A stretch of DNA of 64,000 nucleotides, taken from assembly GCA_023248995.1 (NCBI GenBank), contig JAHFDN010000009.1, forward strand, positions 1 through 64,000. The letters run 5' to 3'. Below are positions 1 through 9,644 of the stretch, in pieces. The translations under genes were made by a program, and so were the position numbers. Under the pieces are notes generated by a model. That model searched no databases. It was not told the DNA's origin and was given only the letters and a program-made list of their open reading frames with translations. This DNA comes from Candidatus Rokuibacteriota bacterium (GTDB lineage: Bacteria; Methylomirabilota; Methylomirabilia; Rokubacteriales; CSP1-6). Each line of letters begins with the position of its first letter. Positions within the stretch are counted from its first letter, which is position 1.

Positions 1-497
1 ACCTCCCGCGCCCAGGTCACCGCGTCCCGGCCCGCGGGACGGCGACCACCGTGACTATAGACGGTCCACCGCCCGTTCTGCGCGGCTCCCGATCCATCGC
101 GCTTGGCATCAATCGCCACGACGATGCACTGGCTGCCGAACCGCTCCGCGGCCTCGCGGATCAACCCCGGCCGCTCGAGCGCAGCCGTATTCAACGAGAC
201 CTTGTCCGCTCCCGCGCGGAGCAGCGTCCTGATCTCGTCAACTCCGCGAATGCCTCCACCGACCGTGAGGGGCATGTAGATCCCCTCCGCCGTGCGCCGG
301 ACCACGTCGAGCATGATGGCGCGCCCCTCATGGGAGGCGGTGATATCCAAGAACACCAGCTCGTCCGCCCCCTGCGCGTCGTACGCGCGCGCGGCCGCCA
401 CCGGATCGCCGGCATCGCGGAGATCCAGAAACCGGACCCCCTTGACGATCCGTCCGTCCTTGACGTCCAGGCACGGGACGATGCGCTTGGCTAGCAC
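1..497 (-). CDS. hisF: Imidazole glycerol phosphate synthase, cyclase subunit (partial)
   Basis: HisF is the cyclase half of the HisF-HisH complex. It uses ammonia from HisH to turn PRFAR into imidazole glycerol phosphate and AICAR. The first 165 residues are visible; the 3' end lies beyond the left edge. The N-terminus reads [15 protein letters not shown], with catalytic D11 in place, and the second catalytic aspartate is D130 in VVAIDAKRD. The phosphate-binding KVSLNTAA segment is at about 99-106. The start is GTG at 497, which overlaps the hisA stop by 7 bases; this implies translational coupling and decides the start. It is the last his gene visible. hisI/hisE are not in the window and could follow outside it. 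Confidence 0.96.
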   Translation of the reverse strand, partial: MLAKRIVPCLDVKDGRIVKGVRFLDLRDAGDPVAAARAYDAQGADELVFLDITASHEGRAIMLDVVRRTAEGIYMPLTVGGGIRGVDEIRTLLRAGADKVSLNTAALERPGLIREAAERFGSQCIVVAIDAKRDGSGAAQNGRWTVYSHGGRRPAGRDAVTWARE

Positions 498-1213
498 GCC
501 CCCACCTCGGCCAGCGCTGCTTCCAGGTCGACGGCGCCCGTGTAGAGCGCCCGCCCGACAACGGCCCCGATCACCCCGGGGATCCGCGCCAGCCGCTTCA
601 GGTCCTCCAGGCTCCCGACCCCGCCTGAGGCCAGGAGCGGGAGGCCCGCCGCGCGCGCGAGAGCTTCCGTGCTCGCCAGGTTGGGGCCGGACTGGGTGCC
701 GTCCCGGGCAATGTCGGTGTAGAGAAGCTCGGCGGCGCCGGCCTCGCGAGCCTGCCGGGCGAGCTCCGCCGCTTGGACGTCGAGGCGCCGAGTCCAGCCA
801 TCCACGGCGACTTGCCCATCGGAGGCATCCACGGCGACGATGATCCTGCCGGGAAAGAGACGGCACGCCTCGGCCAGGAACACGGGATCAAGCGCGGCGC
901 GGGTCCCCACGAGCGCCCACCGGGCCCCGGCCGCCAGAATCGCCTCGACGGACTCGAGGTTTCGCAGGCCGCCTCCGGCCTCCAGCGGGATCCGGACGCT
1001 CCGGGCAATCTCCCCGATGAGCCCGGTCTGCATTGGCGAGCCGGCGAAGGCCCCGTCGAGGTCCACCACGTGGAGCCTCGGAGCGCCCCGGAGCGCCCAG
1101 GATCGCGCCACCGCGACGGGGTCGTCGGAGAAGACCGTCTCGGCCTCCGGCCGCCCCTGCACGAGCCGAACGCATCGGCCGCCGCGCAGATCCACCGCGG
1201 GGATCACCATCAT
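491..1213 (-). CDS. hisA: ProFAR isomerase
   Basis: HisA is 1-(5-phosphoribosyl)-5-[(5-phosphoribosylamino)methylideneamino]imidazole-4-carboxamide isomerase, the Amadori-type step before HisF in histidine synthesis. The 240-residue (beta/alpha)8 barrel has the usual length. It begins [12 protein letters not shown], with catalytic D8, and carries the second aspartate in [10 protein letters not shown] near residue 130 and the phosphate-binding LLASGGVGS late in the chain. The start chosen is the first of two ATGs at 1213, giving an ATGA overlap with the hisH stop. Downstream it overlaps the hisF GTG by 7 bases. Confidence 0.96.
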   Translation of the reverse strand: MMVIPAVDLRGGRCVRLVQGRPEAETVFSDDPVAVARSWALRGAPRLHVVDLDGAFAGSPMQTGLIGEIARSVRIPLEAGGGLRNLESVEAILAAGARWALVGTRAALDPVFLAEACRLFPGRIIVAVDASDGQVAVDGWTRRLDVQAAELARQAREAGAAELLYTDIARDGTQSGPNLASTEALARAAGLPLLASGGVGSLEDLKRLARIPGVIGAVVGRALYTGAVDLEAALAEVGAC

Positions 1214-1827
1214 CCCCGCTGGCCCTTCACGAAGGCGGCGAAGTTCTCGATCAGGCGGAGCCCCCACCGCTGGCTTTTCTCGGGGTGGAACTGAGTGGCA
1301 AAGAGGTTGCCTCTGCCGATGGCGGCCGGGAAGCTCACTCCGTAGGTGCACGTGGCCACCCCGAGCGTGCCGTCCAGCAACTCCGGGTAATAGGAGTGGA
1401 CGAAGTAAAAGTAGGCGCCGCTCGGGATCCCGTCGAAGATCGCCAGGTCGCCCGCGTGATGGACCCGGTTCCATCCCATGTGGGGGACCTTGAGCCCCTT
1501 GGGGAAGCGCCGGACCACTCCCGGGATCAGGTCGAGCCCCTTGCCCTGACCGAATTCCTCGCTTTCGGAGAACAGGAGCTGGTAGCCGAGGCAGATCCCC
1601 AGGAAGGGGCGCCCGCCTTCCAGCACCCGGCGGAGGGGCGCCAGCAACGCCAGGCGCTCGAGGCTCGCCATCGCGTCGTGGAAGGCGCCGTCGCCGGGCA
1701 GCACCACCGCTTCCGCGTCCTCGACCACGCGCGGGTCTTCGGTCACGAGGGCCTCCATGCCGACGCGCGCCAGCGCCTTCTCAACGCTGCCGAGGTTGCC
1801 CCTGCCGTAATCCACGATCGCGATCAT
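1210..1827 (-). CDS. hisH: Imidazole glycerol phosphate synthase, glutaminase subunit
   Basis: HisH is a class I glutamine amidotransferase that supplies ammonia to HisF. The 205 residues match the family length. The nucleophile is C79 in GICLGYQ; the other triad members are H181 and E183 in FHPEKS. The N-terminal IVDYGRGNLGSV is typical. The start ATG at 1827 lies 5 bases after the hisB stop, and the end overlaps hisA by 4 bases (ATGA). The close packing with hisA and hisF fits equimolar production of the two synthase subunits. Confidence 0.96.
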   Translation of the reverse strand: MIAIVDYGRGNLGSVEKALARVGMEALVTEDPRVVEDAEAVVLPGDGAFHDAMASLERLALLAPLRRVLEGGRPFLGICLGYQLLFSESEEFGQGKGLDLIPGVVRRFPKGLKVPHMGWNRVHHAGDLAIFDGIPSGAYFYFVHSYYPELLDGTLGVATCTYGVSFPAAIGRGNLFATQFHPEKSQRWGLRLIENFAAFVKGQRG

Positions 1828-1832
1828 GGCCG

Positions 1833-2477
1833 TTACAAGTTCCCCTTGGTGGAAAGCACGCCTTCGATCCGCGGGTTGAGACGCGTAGCCTCGGCCAGGG
1901 CGCGCCCCGCGGCCTTGAACACCGCTTCGGCGATGTGGTGGAGGTTCTCCCCGTAGTGGAGGTTGACGTGGAGCGTGAGGTCCCCGTTGAAGGCGAACGC
2001 CCGGAAGAAGTCCTTCAGGAGGTCCAGGTCGAAGTTCGCCACCCGGGTCCGCATGAGCGGGACGTTGAAGACCAGGAAGGGCCGCCCCGAGATGTCCACG
2101 CTGCCGGACACCAGCGCCTCGTCCATGGGGATGGACGCGACCCCGTAGCGAACGATTCCCTTCTTGTCCCCGATCGCTTCCTTGAACGCCTTGCCCAGGC
2201 AGATCCCGACGTCCTCGACCGTGTGATGCAGGTCCACCTCCGTGTCGCCCCGGGCGTCCACCGTGAGATCCATCAGGCCGTGCTTGGCCCACGCCTCGAG
2301 CATGTGGTTCAAGAACGGGATCGTGGTTTCCACCTTGGAGATCCCGGTGCCGTCCAGGTTGAGCTGGAGCAGGACCTCGGTCTCCCGCGTCTTCCGCTCG
2401 ATACGCGCGACCCGGGCTCGAGAGGGCTCGGGTGGCCGCGGCACATCCGGCTGTTCCGGTCGGGTGATTCGGCTCAT
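1833..2477 (-). CDS. hisB: Imidazoleglycerol-phosphate dehydratase
   Basis: This is a monofunctional IGP dehydratase: the histidinol-phosphatase domain found in enterobacterial HisB is absent. Metal-binding histidine motifs are visible: LNHML, DLHHTVEDVG and LHHIAEAVFKA. The 214 residues include about 25 extra N-terminal residues rich in Pro and Arg before the conserved start near ARIERKTRETEV. An internal start is therefore possible, but ATG 2477 overlaps the hisD stop as ATGA, the same coupling seen at the neighbouring junctions, and is preferred. Confidence 0.95.
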   Translation of the reverse strand: MSRITRPEQPDVPRPPEPSRARVARIERKTRETEVLLQLNLDGTGISKVETTIPFLNHMLEAWAKHGLMDLTVDARGDTEVDLHHTVEDVGICLGKAFKEAIGDKKGIVRYGVASIPMDEALVSGSVDISGRPFLVFNVPLMRTRVANFDLDLLKDFFRAFAFNGDLTLHVNLHYGENLHHIAEAVFKAAGRALAEATRLNPRIEGVLSTKGNL

Positions 2478-3787
2478 GATGATCGTCCTCGCTCGGGGAG
2501 ACGGATCGCCGCCGCGGCGCCGTGAGCCTGGAGTCCTTCGACCCGCGTGAGCTCTAGGACGTGCGGCCAGGCCTCCCTCAGACTCGCCGTGGAATAGTGG
2601 ATGAGGCTGGAACGCTTGACGAAGTCCTCGACGCCGAGGGCCGAGGAAAATCTGGCGGTGCCCCCCGTGGGCAGGACGTGGTTCGGCCCCGCCACGTAGT
2701 CACCGACCACCTCGGGGGTGTGGCGACCAAGGAAGATGGCCCCGGCGTGACGCACCCGGGGCAGCAGGGAAAAAGGATCCCCGACCTGGAGCTCGAGATG
2801 CTCGGGGGCCAGGGCGTTGGCGATGGCCATCGCCTCGTCGAGGTCCCGGGTCAGGACCAGGGCCCCGTGGTTCTCGAGCGCCTTCCGGGCGATCGTGCTG
2901 CGCGGGAGCCCGGCCAGCTGCTCCTCCAGCGCCCGGGCCACGCCTTCGACGAGGCCGGGAGCCGGCGTCAGGAGCACCGCGCGCGCCATGGGGTCGTGCT
3001 CGGCCTGGGCGAGGAGATCGGCGGCGACCCACGCGGGGTCCGCCTCCGCGTCGGCCACCACGACGACCTCGCTTGGGCCGGCCATCATATCTATTCCGAT
3101 CTGGCCGAACACCTTGCTCTTGGCCAACTGGACGTACATGTTGCCGGGCCCAACGACCTTGTCCACGCGGCGGATGGTCTGGGTCCCCCAGGCCAGGGCG
3201 GCGACGGCCTGCGCCCCGCCGATCCGGTAGGCCTCCGTGACCCCGGCGATCCGCGCGGCCGCGAGAACCGCGGCGTTCAGCGACTTGTCCGACGCCGGCG
3301 GCGAGACGAGAACAATCTCCGGGACGCCGGCTACGCGCGCCGGGATGACCGTCATCAGGACCGTGGAGGGGTAAGCCGCGCGGCCACCGGGGACGTAGAC
3401 GCCCACCCGCTCCAGCGGACGGACCTGCTGCCCGAGCACGGAGCCGTTGGCGTCCTCCACCCACCAGGACCGGGGCAGCATGTGACGGTGAAACGCCTCG
3501 ATACGATCGGCGGCGTAGCGGAGCGCCCGAAGCGTCTCGGCCCCAACCGCCCTCTCGGCCGCCTCGTACTCGCCGGGGGTGACGGCCAGCTCGGCGGCGG
3601 ACAGTCGGACTCCGTCGAAGCGCTCCGTGAACTCAAGCAGGGCGGCATCCCCACGCGCTCTGACGGCCGACAAGATCCCCTCCACCTGACCGTGGATCTC
3701 GGGATCCACCCCCCCGAGCGACCGATCCAGGGCGCTCAGGACCCCGGGGATTCCCAGCGCGCGGACTTCCAGCCGACGGCACGTCAT
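2474..3787 (-). CDS. hisD: Histidinol dehydrogenase
   Basis: HisD oxidises histidinol to histidine in two NAD-dependent steps and carries a catalytic zinc. It has 437 residues. The conserved segments VPGGRAAYPSTVLM, the GIDMMAGPSEV loop, the catalytic Glu-His pair in APEHLELQ and the C-terminal TARFSSALGVEDFVKRSS motif are all present. The frame stays open upstream, but ATG 3787 forms an ATGA overlap with the hisG stop and gives the expected N-terminus. It is followed by hisB with another ATGA overlap. Confidence 0.96.
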   Translation of the reverse strand: MTCRRLEVRALGIPGVLSALDRSLGGVDPEIHGQVEGILSAVRARGDAALLEFTERFDGVRLSAAELAVTPGEYEAAERAVGAETLRALRYAADRIEAFHRHMLPRSWWVEDANGSVLGQQVRPLERVGVYVPGGRAAYPSTVLMTVIPARVAGVPEIVLVSPPASDKSLNAAVLAAARIAGVTEAYRIGGAQAVAALAWGTQTIRRVDKVVGPGNMYVQLAKSKVFGQIGIDMMAGPSEVVVVADAEADPAWVAADLLAQAEHDPMARAVLLTPAPGLVEGVARALEEQLAGLPRSTIARKALENHGALVLTRDLDEAMAIANALAPEHLELQVGDPFSLLPRVRHAGAIFLGRHTPEVVGDYVAGPNHVLPTGGTARFSSALGVEDFVKRSSLIHYSTASLREAWPHVLELTRVEGLQAHGAAAAIRLPERGRSS

Positions 3788-4425
3788 GGGCGCGCCACCT
3801 GCTTCTTCATCTGTTCGATGAGCTGGCTGACCGGCAAGTACCCGGTCTTGAGGGAGGCGCGGTTCACGATCAGGCGGGCGGTGGACCGCATGATCTCCGC
3901 GACCTCCACGAGGCCGTTGGCCCGGAGCGTCTCCCCGGACTGGACGAGATCCACGATCCGCTCGGCCAAGCCGACCAGGGGGGCCAACTCGATCGAGCCG
4001 TCCAGCCGGATCATCTCCACCTGGATTCCCCGCTCGGAGAAGTAGCGCTCGGTCAAGGTGGGGTACTTGGTGGCCACGCGCACCCACGACCACTTGGCCG
4101 GATCGTCCCGCTCCCAGAGCGTGAGCGGCTCCGCCACGACCAGCCGGCAGAAGCCGAAGCCCAAGTCCAGCGGCTCGTAGACATCGGGTTCCTGCTCCAT
4201 GAGGATGTCCTTCCCCACGATCCCCAGATCCGCCGCGCCGTACTCGACATAGGTCGGGATGTCGGCCGGCTTCAGGATCAAGAATCGGAGGCCGCGCCGC
4301 TCGTCGGCAAAAATCAGCTTCCGCGAGTCGGCCTCCACGCCGTCGAGCCCCATGCTCCGCAGCATCTGGAGGGCTGGGGCGAGCAGCCGGCCTTTCGGCA
4401 GCGCCAGCGTGAGCGGCTTGTTCAC
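3784..4425 (-). CDS. hisG: ATP phosphoribosyltransferase, short form
   Basis: HisG catalyses the committed first step of histidine synthesis, joining ATP and PRPP. At 213 residues it is the short type: the N-terminal TLALPKGRL and the PRPP-binding [18 protein letters not shown]-like region are present, but the C-terminal ACT-like allosteric domain of long HisG is missing. In known short-form systems HisG needs the regulatory partner HisZ, which is not in this window. It overlaps murA upstream and hisD downstream by 4 bases each. Confidence 0.95.
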   Translation of the reverse strand: MNKPLTLALPKGRLLAPALQMLRSMGLDGVEADSRKLIFADERRGLRFLILKPADIPTYVEYGAADLGIVGKDILMEQEPDVYEPLDLGFGFCRLVVAEPLTLWERDDPAKWSWVRVATKYPTLTERYFSERGIQVEMIRLDGSIELAPLVGLAERIVDLVQSGETLRANGLVEVAEIMRSTARLIVNRASLKTGYLPVSQLIEQMKKQVARP

Positions 4426-5675
4426 GGGATTCGCCGGATCCGGGCACCGAGTGCCTGGAGCTTGGCTTCGAGCCGCTCGTAGCCCCGGTCCAGGTGATAC
4501 ACGCGCGAAACCTCGGTCCTCCCCTTGGCCGCCAGGCCTGCCAGGACCAGCGAGGCGGACGCGCGGAGATCGGTCGCCATCACGGGAGCTCCCTGGTAGT
4601 GCGACACGCCTTGGACGAGGGCCGTCGCACCGTCAATTTCGATCCGCGCCCCCATCCGATTCAGCTCCGCCGCGTGCATGAACCGGTTCTCGAAGATCGT
4701 CTCCGTGATCCGCGAGAGACCGTCCGCCAGGCCCAGCAGGCTCATCACCTGCGCCTGCATGTCCGTAGGGAAGCCCGGAAACGGGCTGGTGATCACGTCG
4801 GTCGGGGACGGCCGCTCCGGCCCCCGGCAGCGGACCCAGTCTTCCCCGACCTCCAGGAGGGCACCGGCCTCCTCGAGCTTCGCCAGGAGCGCCGAGAGAT
4901 TTCGAGGCGCGGCGTTTGTCACGGTTACATCACCGCCCGTGATGGCGCCGGCCACCAGCAGAGTTCCCGTCTCGATGCGATCCGGGATGACCCGGTGGCG
5001 GCAGCCGCCCAGCTCAGGGACTCCCAGGATCTCGATCCGTTCCGTCCCTGCGCCTTCGATCCTGGCGCCCATGGCCTCCAGCAGGCGGGCGAGGTCCACG
5101 ACCTCCGGCTCCCGGGCGGCGTTTTCGATCACCGTCGTGCCTTCGGCGAGCACGGCGGCCATCATCAGGTTTTCGGTGCCCGTCACCGTGACGAGGTCCA
5201 GCGTCATCCGACAGCCCTTGAACCGGCTCGAGCGCGCCTCCACATAGCCATTCTGGATCCCGATGTCGGCGCCGAGGCGCTTGAGCCCCTTCAGGTGCTG
5301 GTCGATCGGCCGAAGCCCGATGGCGCAGCCGCCGGGAAGGGCGACCCGGGCCAGCCCCGTCCTCGCCAGGAGGGGTCCGAGAACGAGCACCGACGCGCGC
5401 ATGGTGGAAACCAGCTCGTACGGCGCCTCGTGGCTCTTCACCTGCCGCACCTGTACCCGCGTGGCCCCGTCCGGCTCCTGGGAGAGTTCGGCGCCCAGGC
5501 GCTCCAAGAGCTGGCTGATCGTCCTCACGTCGGCCAGGGCGGGCAGGTTCTCCAGCACGACCGGCTCCGCCGTCAGCAGCGAGGCCACCAGGGCGGGGAG
5601 CGCGGCATTCTTGGCGGGGCTGGACGGGACCTGTCCCTTGAGCCGGACCCCTCCCTCGATCTCGAGGCTCGCCAT
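4422..5675 (-). CDS. murA: UDP-N-acetylglucosamine 1-carboxyvinyltransferase
   Basis: MurA transfers enolpyruvate from PEP to UDP-GlcNAc, the first committed step of peptidoglycan synthesis in the cytoplasm. The 417 residues match the family. The N-terminal [17 protein letters not shown] and the PEP-binding loop [16 protein letters not shown] are seen. The loop Cys targeted by fosfomycin is retained rather than replaced by Asp. The start ATG at 5675 shares one base with the prmC stop (TAATG), and the 3' end overlaps hisG by 4 bases, so a cell-wall gene sits inside a translation-to-histidine operon. Confidence 0.97.
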   Translation of the reverse strand: MASLEIEGGVRLKGQVPSSPAKNAALPALVASLLTAEPVVLENLPALADVRTISQLLERLGAELSQEPDGATRVQVRQVKSHEAPYELVSTMRASVLVLGPLLARTGLARVALPGGCAIGLRPIDQHLKGLKRLGADIGIQNGYVEARSSRFKGCRMTLDLVTVTGTENLMMAAVLAEGTTVIENAAREPEVVDLARLLEAMGARIEGAGTERIEILGVPELGGCRHRVIPDRIETGTLLVAGAITGGDVTVTNAAPRNLSALLAKLEEAGALLEVGEDWVRCRGPERPSPTDVITSPFPGFPTDMQAQVMSLLGLADGLSRITETIFENRFMHAAELNRMGARIEIDGATALVQGVSHYQGAPVMATDLRASASLVLAGLAAKGRTEVSRVYHLDRGYERLEAKLQALGARIRRIP

Positions 5676-6553
5676 TAAGGGCCCTTCCTTCCGCCGATCA
5701 TCCGTTCGACCCCCCGCAAATCCCTTCGCACCCCGATCTCCTCAAAGGAGGCGGCCACCATGACCCGCCCGAGCTCTTCCGCCTGACGCTCCCCCATCTC
5801 CATCAGGAGCCACCCGCCGGGCCGGAGAAGCCGGGCAGCCTGGGGGACGAGGCGCCGGTGCACATCCATCCCATCGGGGCCGCCGTCGAGCGCTTGGCGT
5901 GGCTCCCAGTCGCGGACCTCGGCAGGCAAACCCGGCAGGTCACCCGTGGGGATGTACGGCGGATTGGCTACGACAAGATCAACGGCGTTGATCAGACCCC
6001 CCAGGGGCTCGAGAAGATCACCGGCGACCAGGCGCACCCGCCCTCCGAGACCCAGGGCGGCGATGTTCGTCCCCGCGAGGGCCAGCGCCCCCGCAGAGCG
6101 CTCCACCGCCACCACCTCCAGGTCGGGGGCCGCCGCGGCCAGGGCGCAGGCGATCGCGCCCGTCCCGGTCCCGACGTCCACCGCGATCGCCCAGGGTCCG
6201 TGCCGTAGAGCGAGCTCGAGCGCCCATAGGACGAGCAGCTCGGTCTCCGGGCGCGGGATCAACGCCGCGGGAGACGTCTTCAGGCGAAGGCCCCGGAACT
6301 CTTCGAAGCCCACGATGTGCTGGAGAGGCTCGTGCCGCGCGCGGCGCTCGACCTGCCTCCTGAATCCTCGGACGATCTCGCCGGAAACCGCGCGGCCCGG
6401 CTCCAGGTAGAGCCGGAACCGATCGATCCCCAGTGCGGCCGCCAGCAGCCACTCCGCCTCCTGGCGCGCCGCGGGCAGCCCTTGGCTCTCAAGGAGGGCG
6501 GCCCCCTCGGCCAGCAAACGACCGACGGTCGGCGCAGGGGCGAGCAGCGTCAT
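5675..6553 (-). CDS. prmC: Peptide chain release factor N5-glutamine methyltransferase
   Basis: PrmC (HemK) methylates the glutamine of the GGQ motif in release factors RF1 and RF2 using SAM. The 292-residue protein has the N-terminal helical domain, a SAM-binding [11 protein letters not shown] segment and the substrate-binding [11 protein letters not shown] (NPPY) motif. It is placed directly after prfA, its substrate gene, with an ATGA overlap (6550-6553). It overlaps murA by one base downstream. Confidence 0.96.
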   Translation of the reverse strand: MTLLAPAPTVGRLLAEGAALLESQGLPAARQEAEWLLAAALGIDRFRLYLEPGRAVSGEIVRGFRRQVERRARHEPLQHIVGFEEFRGLRLKTSPAALIPRPETELLVLWALELALRHGPWAIAVDVGTGTGAIACALAAAAPDLEVVAVERSAGALALAGTNIAALGLGGRVRLVAGDLLEPLGGLINAVDLVVANPPYIPTGDLPGLPAEVRDWEPRQALDGGPDGMDVHRRLVPQAARLLRPGGWLLMEMGERQAEELGRVMVAASFEEIGVRRDLRGVERMIGGRKGP

Positions 6554-7620
6554 ATCGCCATCTGCGCCATGCGCTCGGCCTGGTCGGCGGCCTGGAGCGC
6601 CTCGATCAACTCGTCCAGATCCCCATCCAGGACAGCGGGCAGCTTGTGGAGGGTCAGGTTGATCCGATGATCGGTGACGCGCGCCTGCGGGAAGTTGTAG
6701 GTCCGGATTCGCTCGCTCCGCTCTCCGGTCCCCACCTGACTGCGCCGGTCGGCCGCGATCTGGGCCCGCTGATCCTCCTGGGCGCGCTCGAGCAACCGCG
6801 CTTTCAGCACCCGCGTGGCCTTGGCCCGGTTCTTGATTTGGGAGCGCTCGTCCTGGCAGGTCACCACGAGGCCGGTGGGGATGTGCGTGATCCGGACCGC
6901 CGAATCCGTGGTGTTCACCCCCTGCCCGCCGGGGCCGGAGGAGCGGTACACGTCCACTCTGAGATCCTGCTCCTTCACCTGGATTTCCACATCCTCGGCC
7001 TCGGGCAGGACCGCCACGGTCACCGTCGAGGTGTGGATCCGCCCCGAGGACTCGGTCACCGGCACCCGCTGGACGCGATGGACCCCGCGCTCAAACTTGA
7101 GCCGGCTCCAGGCGCCCTTGCCCTGGATGAACAGGATGACTTCCTTGACCCCCCCCACGCCGGTCGGGTGGCGATCCACGACCTCTACCTTCCAGCCCTG
7201 ACGCTCTGCGTACTTCCAGTACGTGCGGAACAGGTCGGCGGCGAACAGCCCGGCCTCGTCACCGCCGGCGCCAGCCCGGATTTCCATGAAGACGTTCCGC
7301 TCGTCGTTGGGGTCCCGAGGGGTCAGAAGTCGCTTGAGCTCCTCCTCGAGGGCGGCCTGACGACGGGTGAGTTCGTCCAGCTCGGACTGAGCCAGCTCGC
7401 AGAGCTCCCGATCCGTCTCCTCAGCCAGGATGTGCCGCGCCTCGCCGATCCGTGCGAGGACCGCTTTGTACTCGTCGAAGCGGTCCACCACGAGGCCGAG
7501 ATCGCTCGCCGCCTTGGCGTGGCGCGCGTATTCCGCGGGCTGCGCGATCACCTGTGGGTCGGCCAACAGGCGGGAGAGTTCCCGGTACCGTTCTTCGATC
7601 TGGCGCAGCCTCTCAAACAT
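6550..7620 (-). CDS. prfA: Peptide chain release factor 1
   Basis: RF1 ends translation at UAA and UAG. The 356 residues include the catalytic GGQ loop in [12 protein letters not shown] and a PxT codon-recognition tripeptide (PVT in [13 protein letters not shown]), which marks RF1 rather than RF2. No programmed frameshift signal is expected or seen. It is followed immediately by prmC. About 170 bp separate it from rpmE, including a GC hairpin just downstream of the rpmE stop. Confidence 0.97.
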   Translation of the reverse strand: MFERLRQIEERYRELSRLLADPQVIAQPAEYARHAKAASDLGLVVDRFDEYKAVLARIGEARHILAEETDRELCELAQSELDELTRRQAALEEELKRLLTPRDPNDERNVFMEIRAGAGGDEAGLFAADLFRTYWKYAERQGWKVEVVDRHPTGVGGVKEVILFIQGKGAWSRLKFERGVHRVQRVPVTESSGRIHTSTVTVAVLPEAEDVEIQVKEQDLRVDVYRSSGPGGQGVNTTDSAVRITHIPTGLVVTCQDERSQIKNRAKATRVLKARLLERAQEDQRAQIAADRRSQVGTGERSERIRTYNFPQARVTDHRINLTLHKLPAVLDGDLDELIEALQAADQAERMAQMAI

Positions 7621-7763
7621 TCCGGAACCTCACCTGGCAAGAGCGGGCACTCGGGACCGGGAGGAGCGCGGGCGGGGGAACGCGAAAGGCGGGACCGGAA
7701 CGACTCGAAAGAATCAGCGCCGAGGGACAGAGCCCCAGGACCGACATCCTCCCCGACCCGGCA

Positions 7764-7777
7764 GGCGGCAAGCCGCC
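7764..7777 (-). other. GC hairpin between rpmE and prfA
   Basis: An inverted repeat with a five-base GGCGG/CCGCC stem and a CAAG loop lies about ten bases after the rpmE stop on the transcribed strand. It has no T-tract. It may slow polymerase or protect the rpmE mRNA end. The rest of the 7621-7787 gap shows no clear promoter or small gene. Confidence 0.3.
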
Positions 7778-7787
7778 GAGGCGGATC

Positions 7788-8003
7788 TCACCCCTCTGTC
7801 GCGGTTTTCCTCTTGTACTTCCGCTGGAAGCGCTCGACCCGACCGGCCGTGTCCACCAGCTTTTGCTTTCCGGTGAAGAAGGGGTGGCACTTGGAGCACA
7901 CTTCCACCCGAATCTGGGGATGGGTGGAGCGGGTGTGGACGACCTCCCCGCACGCACACGTGATCGTTGCCTCGACGTATTCAGGATGAATGCCCGCCTT
8001 CAC
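7788..8003 (-). CDS. rpmE: Ribosomal protein bL31, zinc-binding type
   Basis: This is large-subunit protein L31, 71 residues. Four cysteines in a CxC plus CxxC arrangement (ITCACGEV and VCSKCHPF) mark the zinc-containing paralogue rather than the zinc-free stress form. The start is GTG at 8003, supported by a strong GAGGAGG site 6 bases upstream; the longer open frame would add residues not seen in L31. Neighbours are rho upstream and prfA downstream, a common order in several phyla. Confidence 0.95.
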   Translation of the reverse strand: MKAGIHPEYVEATITCACGEVVHTRSTHPQIRVEVCSKCHPFFTGKQKLVDTAGRVERFQRKYKRKTATEG

Positions 8004-8073
8004 GGCGCACCTCCTCAGGAACACCTAACTCTAGCAGCAGTGCGGGGAAAACGCAAGGAATTTCAGGGGTAAT

Positions 8074-8088
8074 CGGGGCTTCGCCCCG
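8074..8088 (-). terminator. Possible terminator or attenuator after rho
   Basis: A six-base CGGGGC/GCCCCG stem with a TTC loop (GAA on the transcribed strand) lies 12 bases past the rho stop. The sequence that follows on the transcribed strand is only weakly T-rich, so termination may be partial and allow read-through into rpmE. Confidence 0.3.
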
Positions 8089-8099
8089 GGGCGGGCACC

Positions 8100-9353
8100 C
8101 TACCCCAGCTGGTTCATGGCGTTGAGAAACTCCTTGTTGGACTTGGTCAGCTTGAGCTTGTCGAGCAGGAGCTCCATGGCCTCGACCGGGTTCAGCTGGG
8201 ACAGGACCTTGCGGAGGAGCCAGACCTTCGAGAGCTCGTCCTTTTCCAGCAACAGCTCCTCCTTCCGGGTCCCCGACTGCTCGATGTTGATGGAGGGGAA
8301 GATGCGCTTGTCCATCAGGCGGCGATCCAGGTGGACCTCCATGTTACCTGTGCCCTTGAATTCCTCGAAGATGACGTCGTCCATGCGGCTGCCGGTGTCC
8401 ACGATGGCCGTGGCCATGATCGTCAGCGAGCCGCCTTCTTCGATGTTCCGCGCCTGGGCGAAGAAGCGCCGGGGGCGTTGGAGCGCGTTCGCGTCCAGGC
8501 CGCCGGAGAGGACCTTCCCCGATGAGGGGATGATCGCGTTGTGGGCGCGGGCGAACCGCGTGATGGAGTCCAGTAGAATCACCACGTCGCGCTTGTGCTC
8601 GACGAGTCGCTTGGCCTTCTCGATGACCATGTCCGCCACCTGGACGTGCCGTTGCGGCGGCTCGTCGAAGGTGGATGAGATGACCTCCCCCTTCACCGAG
8701 CGCTGCATGTCGGTCACCTCTTCCGGGCGCTCGTCGATGAGGAGGACGATCAGGTACACCTCCGGATGGTTCTTGGCGATCGCGTGGGCCAGGTTCTGGA
8801 GCATCATCGTCTTGCCGGTGCGCGGCGCCGCCACGATGAGACCGCGCTGGCCTTTGCCGATCGGCGTGAGGAGATCCATGACCCGGGTGGTCAGCTCGTC
8901 CCCCTCGTGCTCCAGCCGGATCCGCTCCATGGGGTAGAGCGGGGTGAGGTTGTCGAAAAAGATCTTCTCCCGGGCCGCATCGGGGGTCTCGAAGTTGATG
9001 GCCTCCACCTTCAGCAGGGCGAAGTAGCGCTCGGTATCCTTCGGCGGCCGGACCTGCCCGGAAATCGTGTCGCCGGTCCTCAGGTCGAACCGTCGGATCT
9101 GGGAGGGAGAGACGTAGATGTCGTCGGGGCCCGGAAGGTAATTGTAGTCGGGAGCTCGCAGGAAGCCGAACCCGTCGGGAAGGACCTCCAGCACGCCCTC
9201 GGCAAAGATGAGGCCGTCCTTCTCGGCCTGGCTCTGGAGGATTTTGAAGATCAACTCCTGCTTCCTGAGACCGCTGAACCCCTGGACGCTCAGGTCCTTG
9301 GCGATCGTGTTCAGCTCCGAGATCGTCTTCTCTTTCAGCTCCGAGAGGTTCAT
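8100..9353 (-). CDS. rho: Transcription termination factor Rho
   Basis: Rho is a hexameric RNA-dependent ATPase that ends transcription. The 417 residues contain the N-terminal helical domain ([15 protein letters not shown]), the cold-shock-like RNA-binding fold ([18 protein letters not shown]), Walker A in APRTGKTMM and the [11 protein letters not shown] segment. ATG 9353 is chosen because AGGAGG lies 6 bases upstream; the frame is open 12 codons further but without a site. There is no N-terminal insertion. A 245-base leader precedes it. Confidence 0.97.
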   Translation of the reverse strand: MNLSELKEKTISELNTIAKDLSVQGFSGLRKQELIFKILQSQAEKDGLIFAEGVLEVLPDGFGFLRAPDYNYLPGPDDIYVSPSQIRRFDLRTGDTISGQVRPPKDTERYFALLKVEAINFETPDAAREKIFFDNLTPLYPMERIRLEHEGDELTTRVMDLLTPIGKGQRGLIVAAPRTGKTMMLQNLAHAIAKNHPEVYLIVLLIDERPEEVTDMQRSVKGEVISSTFDEPPQRHVQVADMVIEKAKRLVEHKRDVVILLDSITRFARAHNAIIPSSGKVLSGGLDANALQRPRRFFAQARNIEEGGSLTIMATAIVDTGSRMDDVIFEEFKGTGNMEVHLDRRLMDKRIFPSINIEQSGTRKEELLLEKDELSKVWLLRKVLSQLNPVEAMELLLDKLKLTKSNKEFLNAMNQLG

Positions 9354-9606
9354 CCTCTTACCTCCTGGCCTCTGAGCCTCGCCGAGCATGGCGGCGGGAC
9401 ATTAAAAGAACGGACGGCCGGGCGATGTCGGTGGGGGCGGGTAGGCATCCAATGACTCCTTGTCGAGATCCCGCCGAACGGCGGGAGGACGTGAATTCGA
9501 CCAGACAAAGTCGCTCTGTGAGGCTCCCTCAAGAAACGCCTTGTGAGATTATTTCCACGGGTGGGTTTTAATTTTTATGCGGGATCCTACGACGAGTACG
9601 ATCCCA
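9354..9606 (-). promoter_or_regulatory. Long rho 5' leader with hairpin
   Basis: There is no gene between the SurA-like stop and the rho start. The transcribed strand holds an A/T-rich patch (TAAAAATTAAAA) near 9565-9580, unusual for this genome, and a CCCGCCG/CGGCGGG hairpin at 9470-9485. Long leaders in front of rho often serve autogenous termination control, so that role is likely here by analogy. Confidence 0.4.
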
Positions 9607-9635
9607 TGCTCCCACACCGCCGTCAGGCTTGTCAA
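9606..9635 (-). promoter_or_regulatory. Candidate sigma70 promoter for rho
   Basis: A perfect TTGACA (9635-9630) lies just after the SurA-like stop, followed by an 18-base spacer and GAGCAT (3 of 6 matches to TATAAT). It would start the long rho leader. Confidence 0.35.
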
Positions 9636-9644
9636 CTATTTTTC

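Noticed and set aside
6550-7620. prfA as RF2 with a programmed frameshift
   Set aside because: The codon-recognition motif is PxT (PVT), which marks RF1, and the frame is uninterrupted.
6433-7989. Long open frame antisense to prfA and prmC
   Set aside because: It mirrors the codon bias of clear genes on the other strand, a usual artefact at this GC content, and has no domain or signal features.
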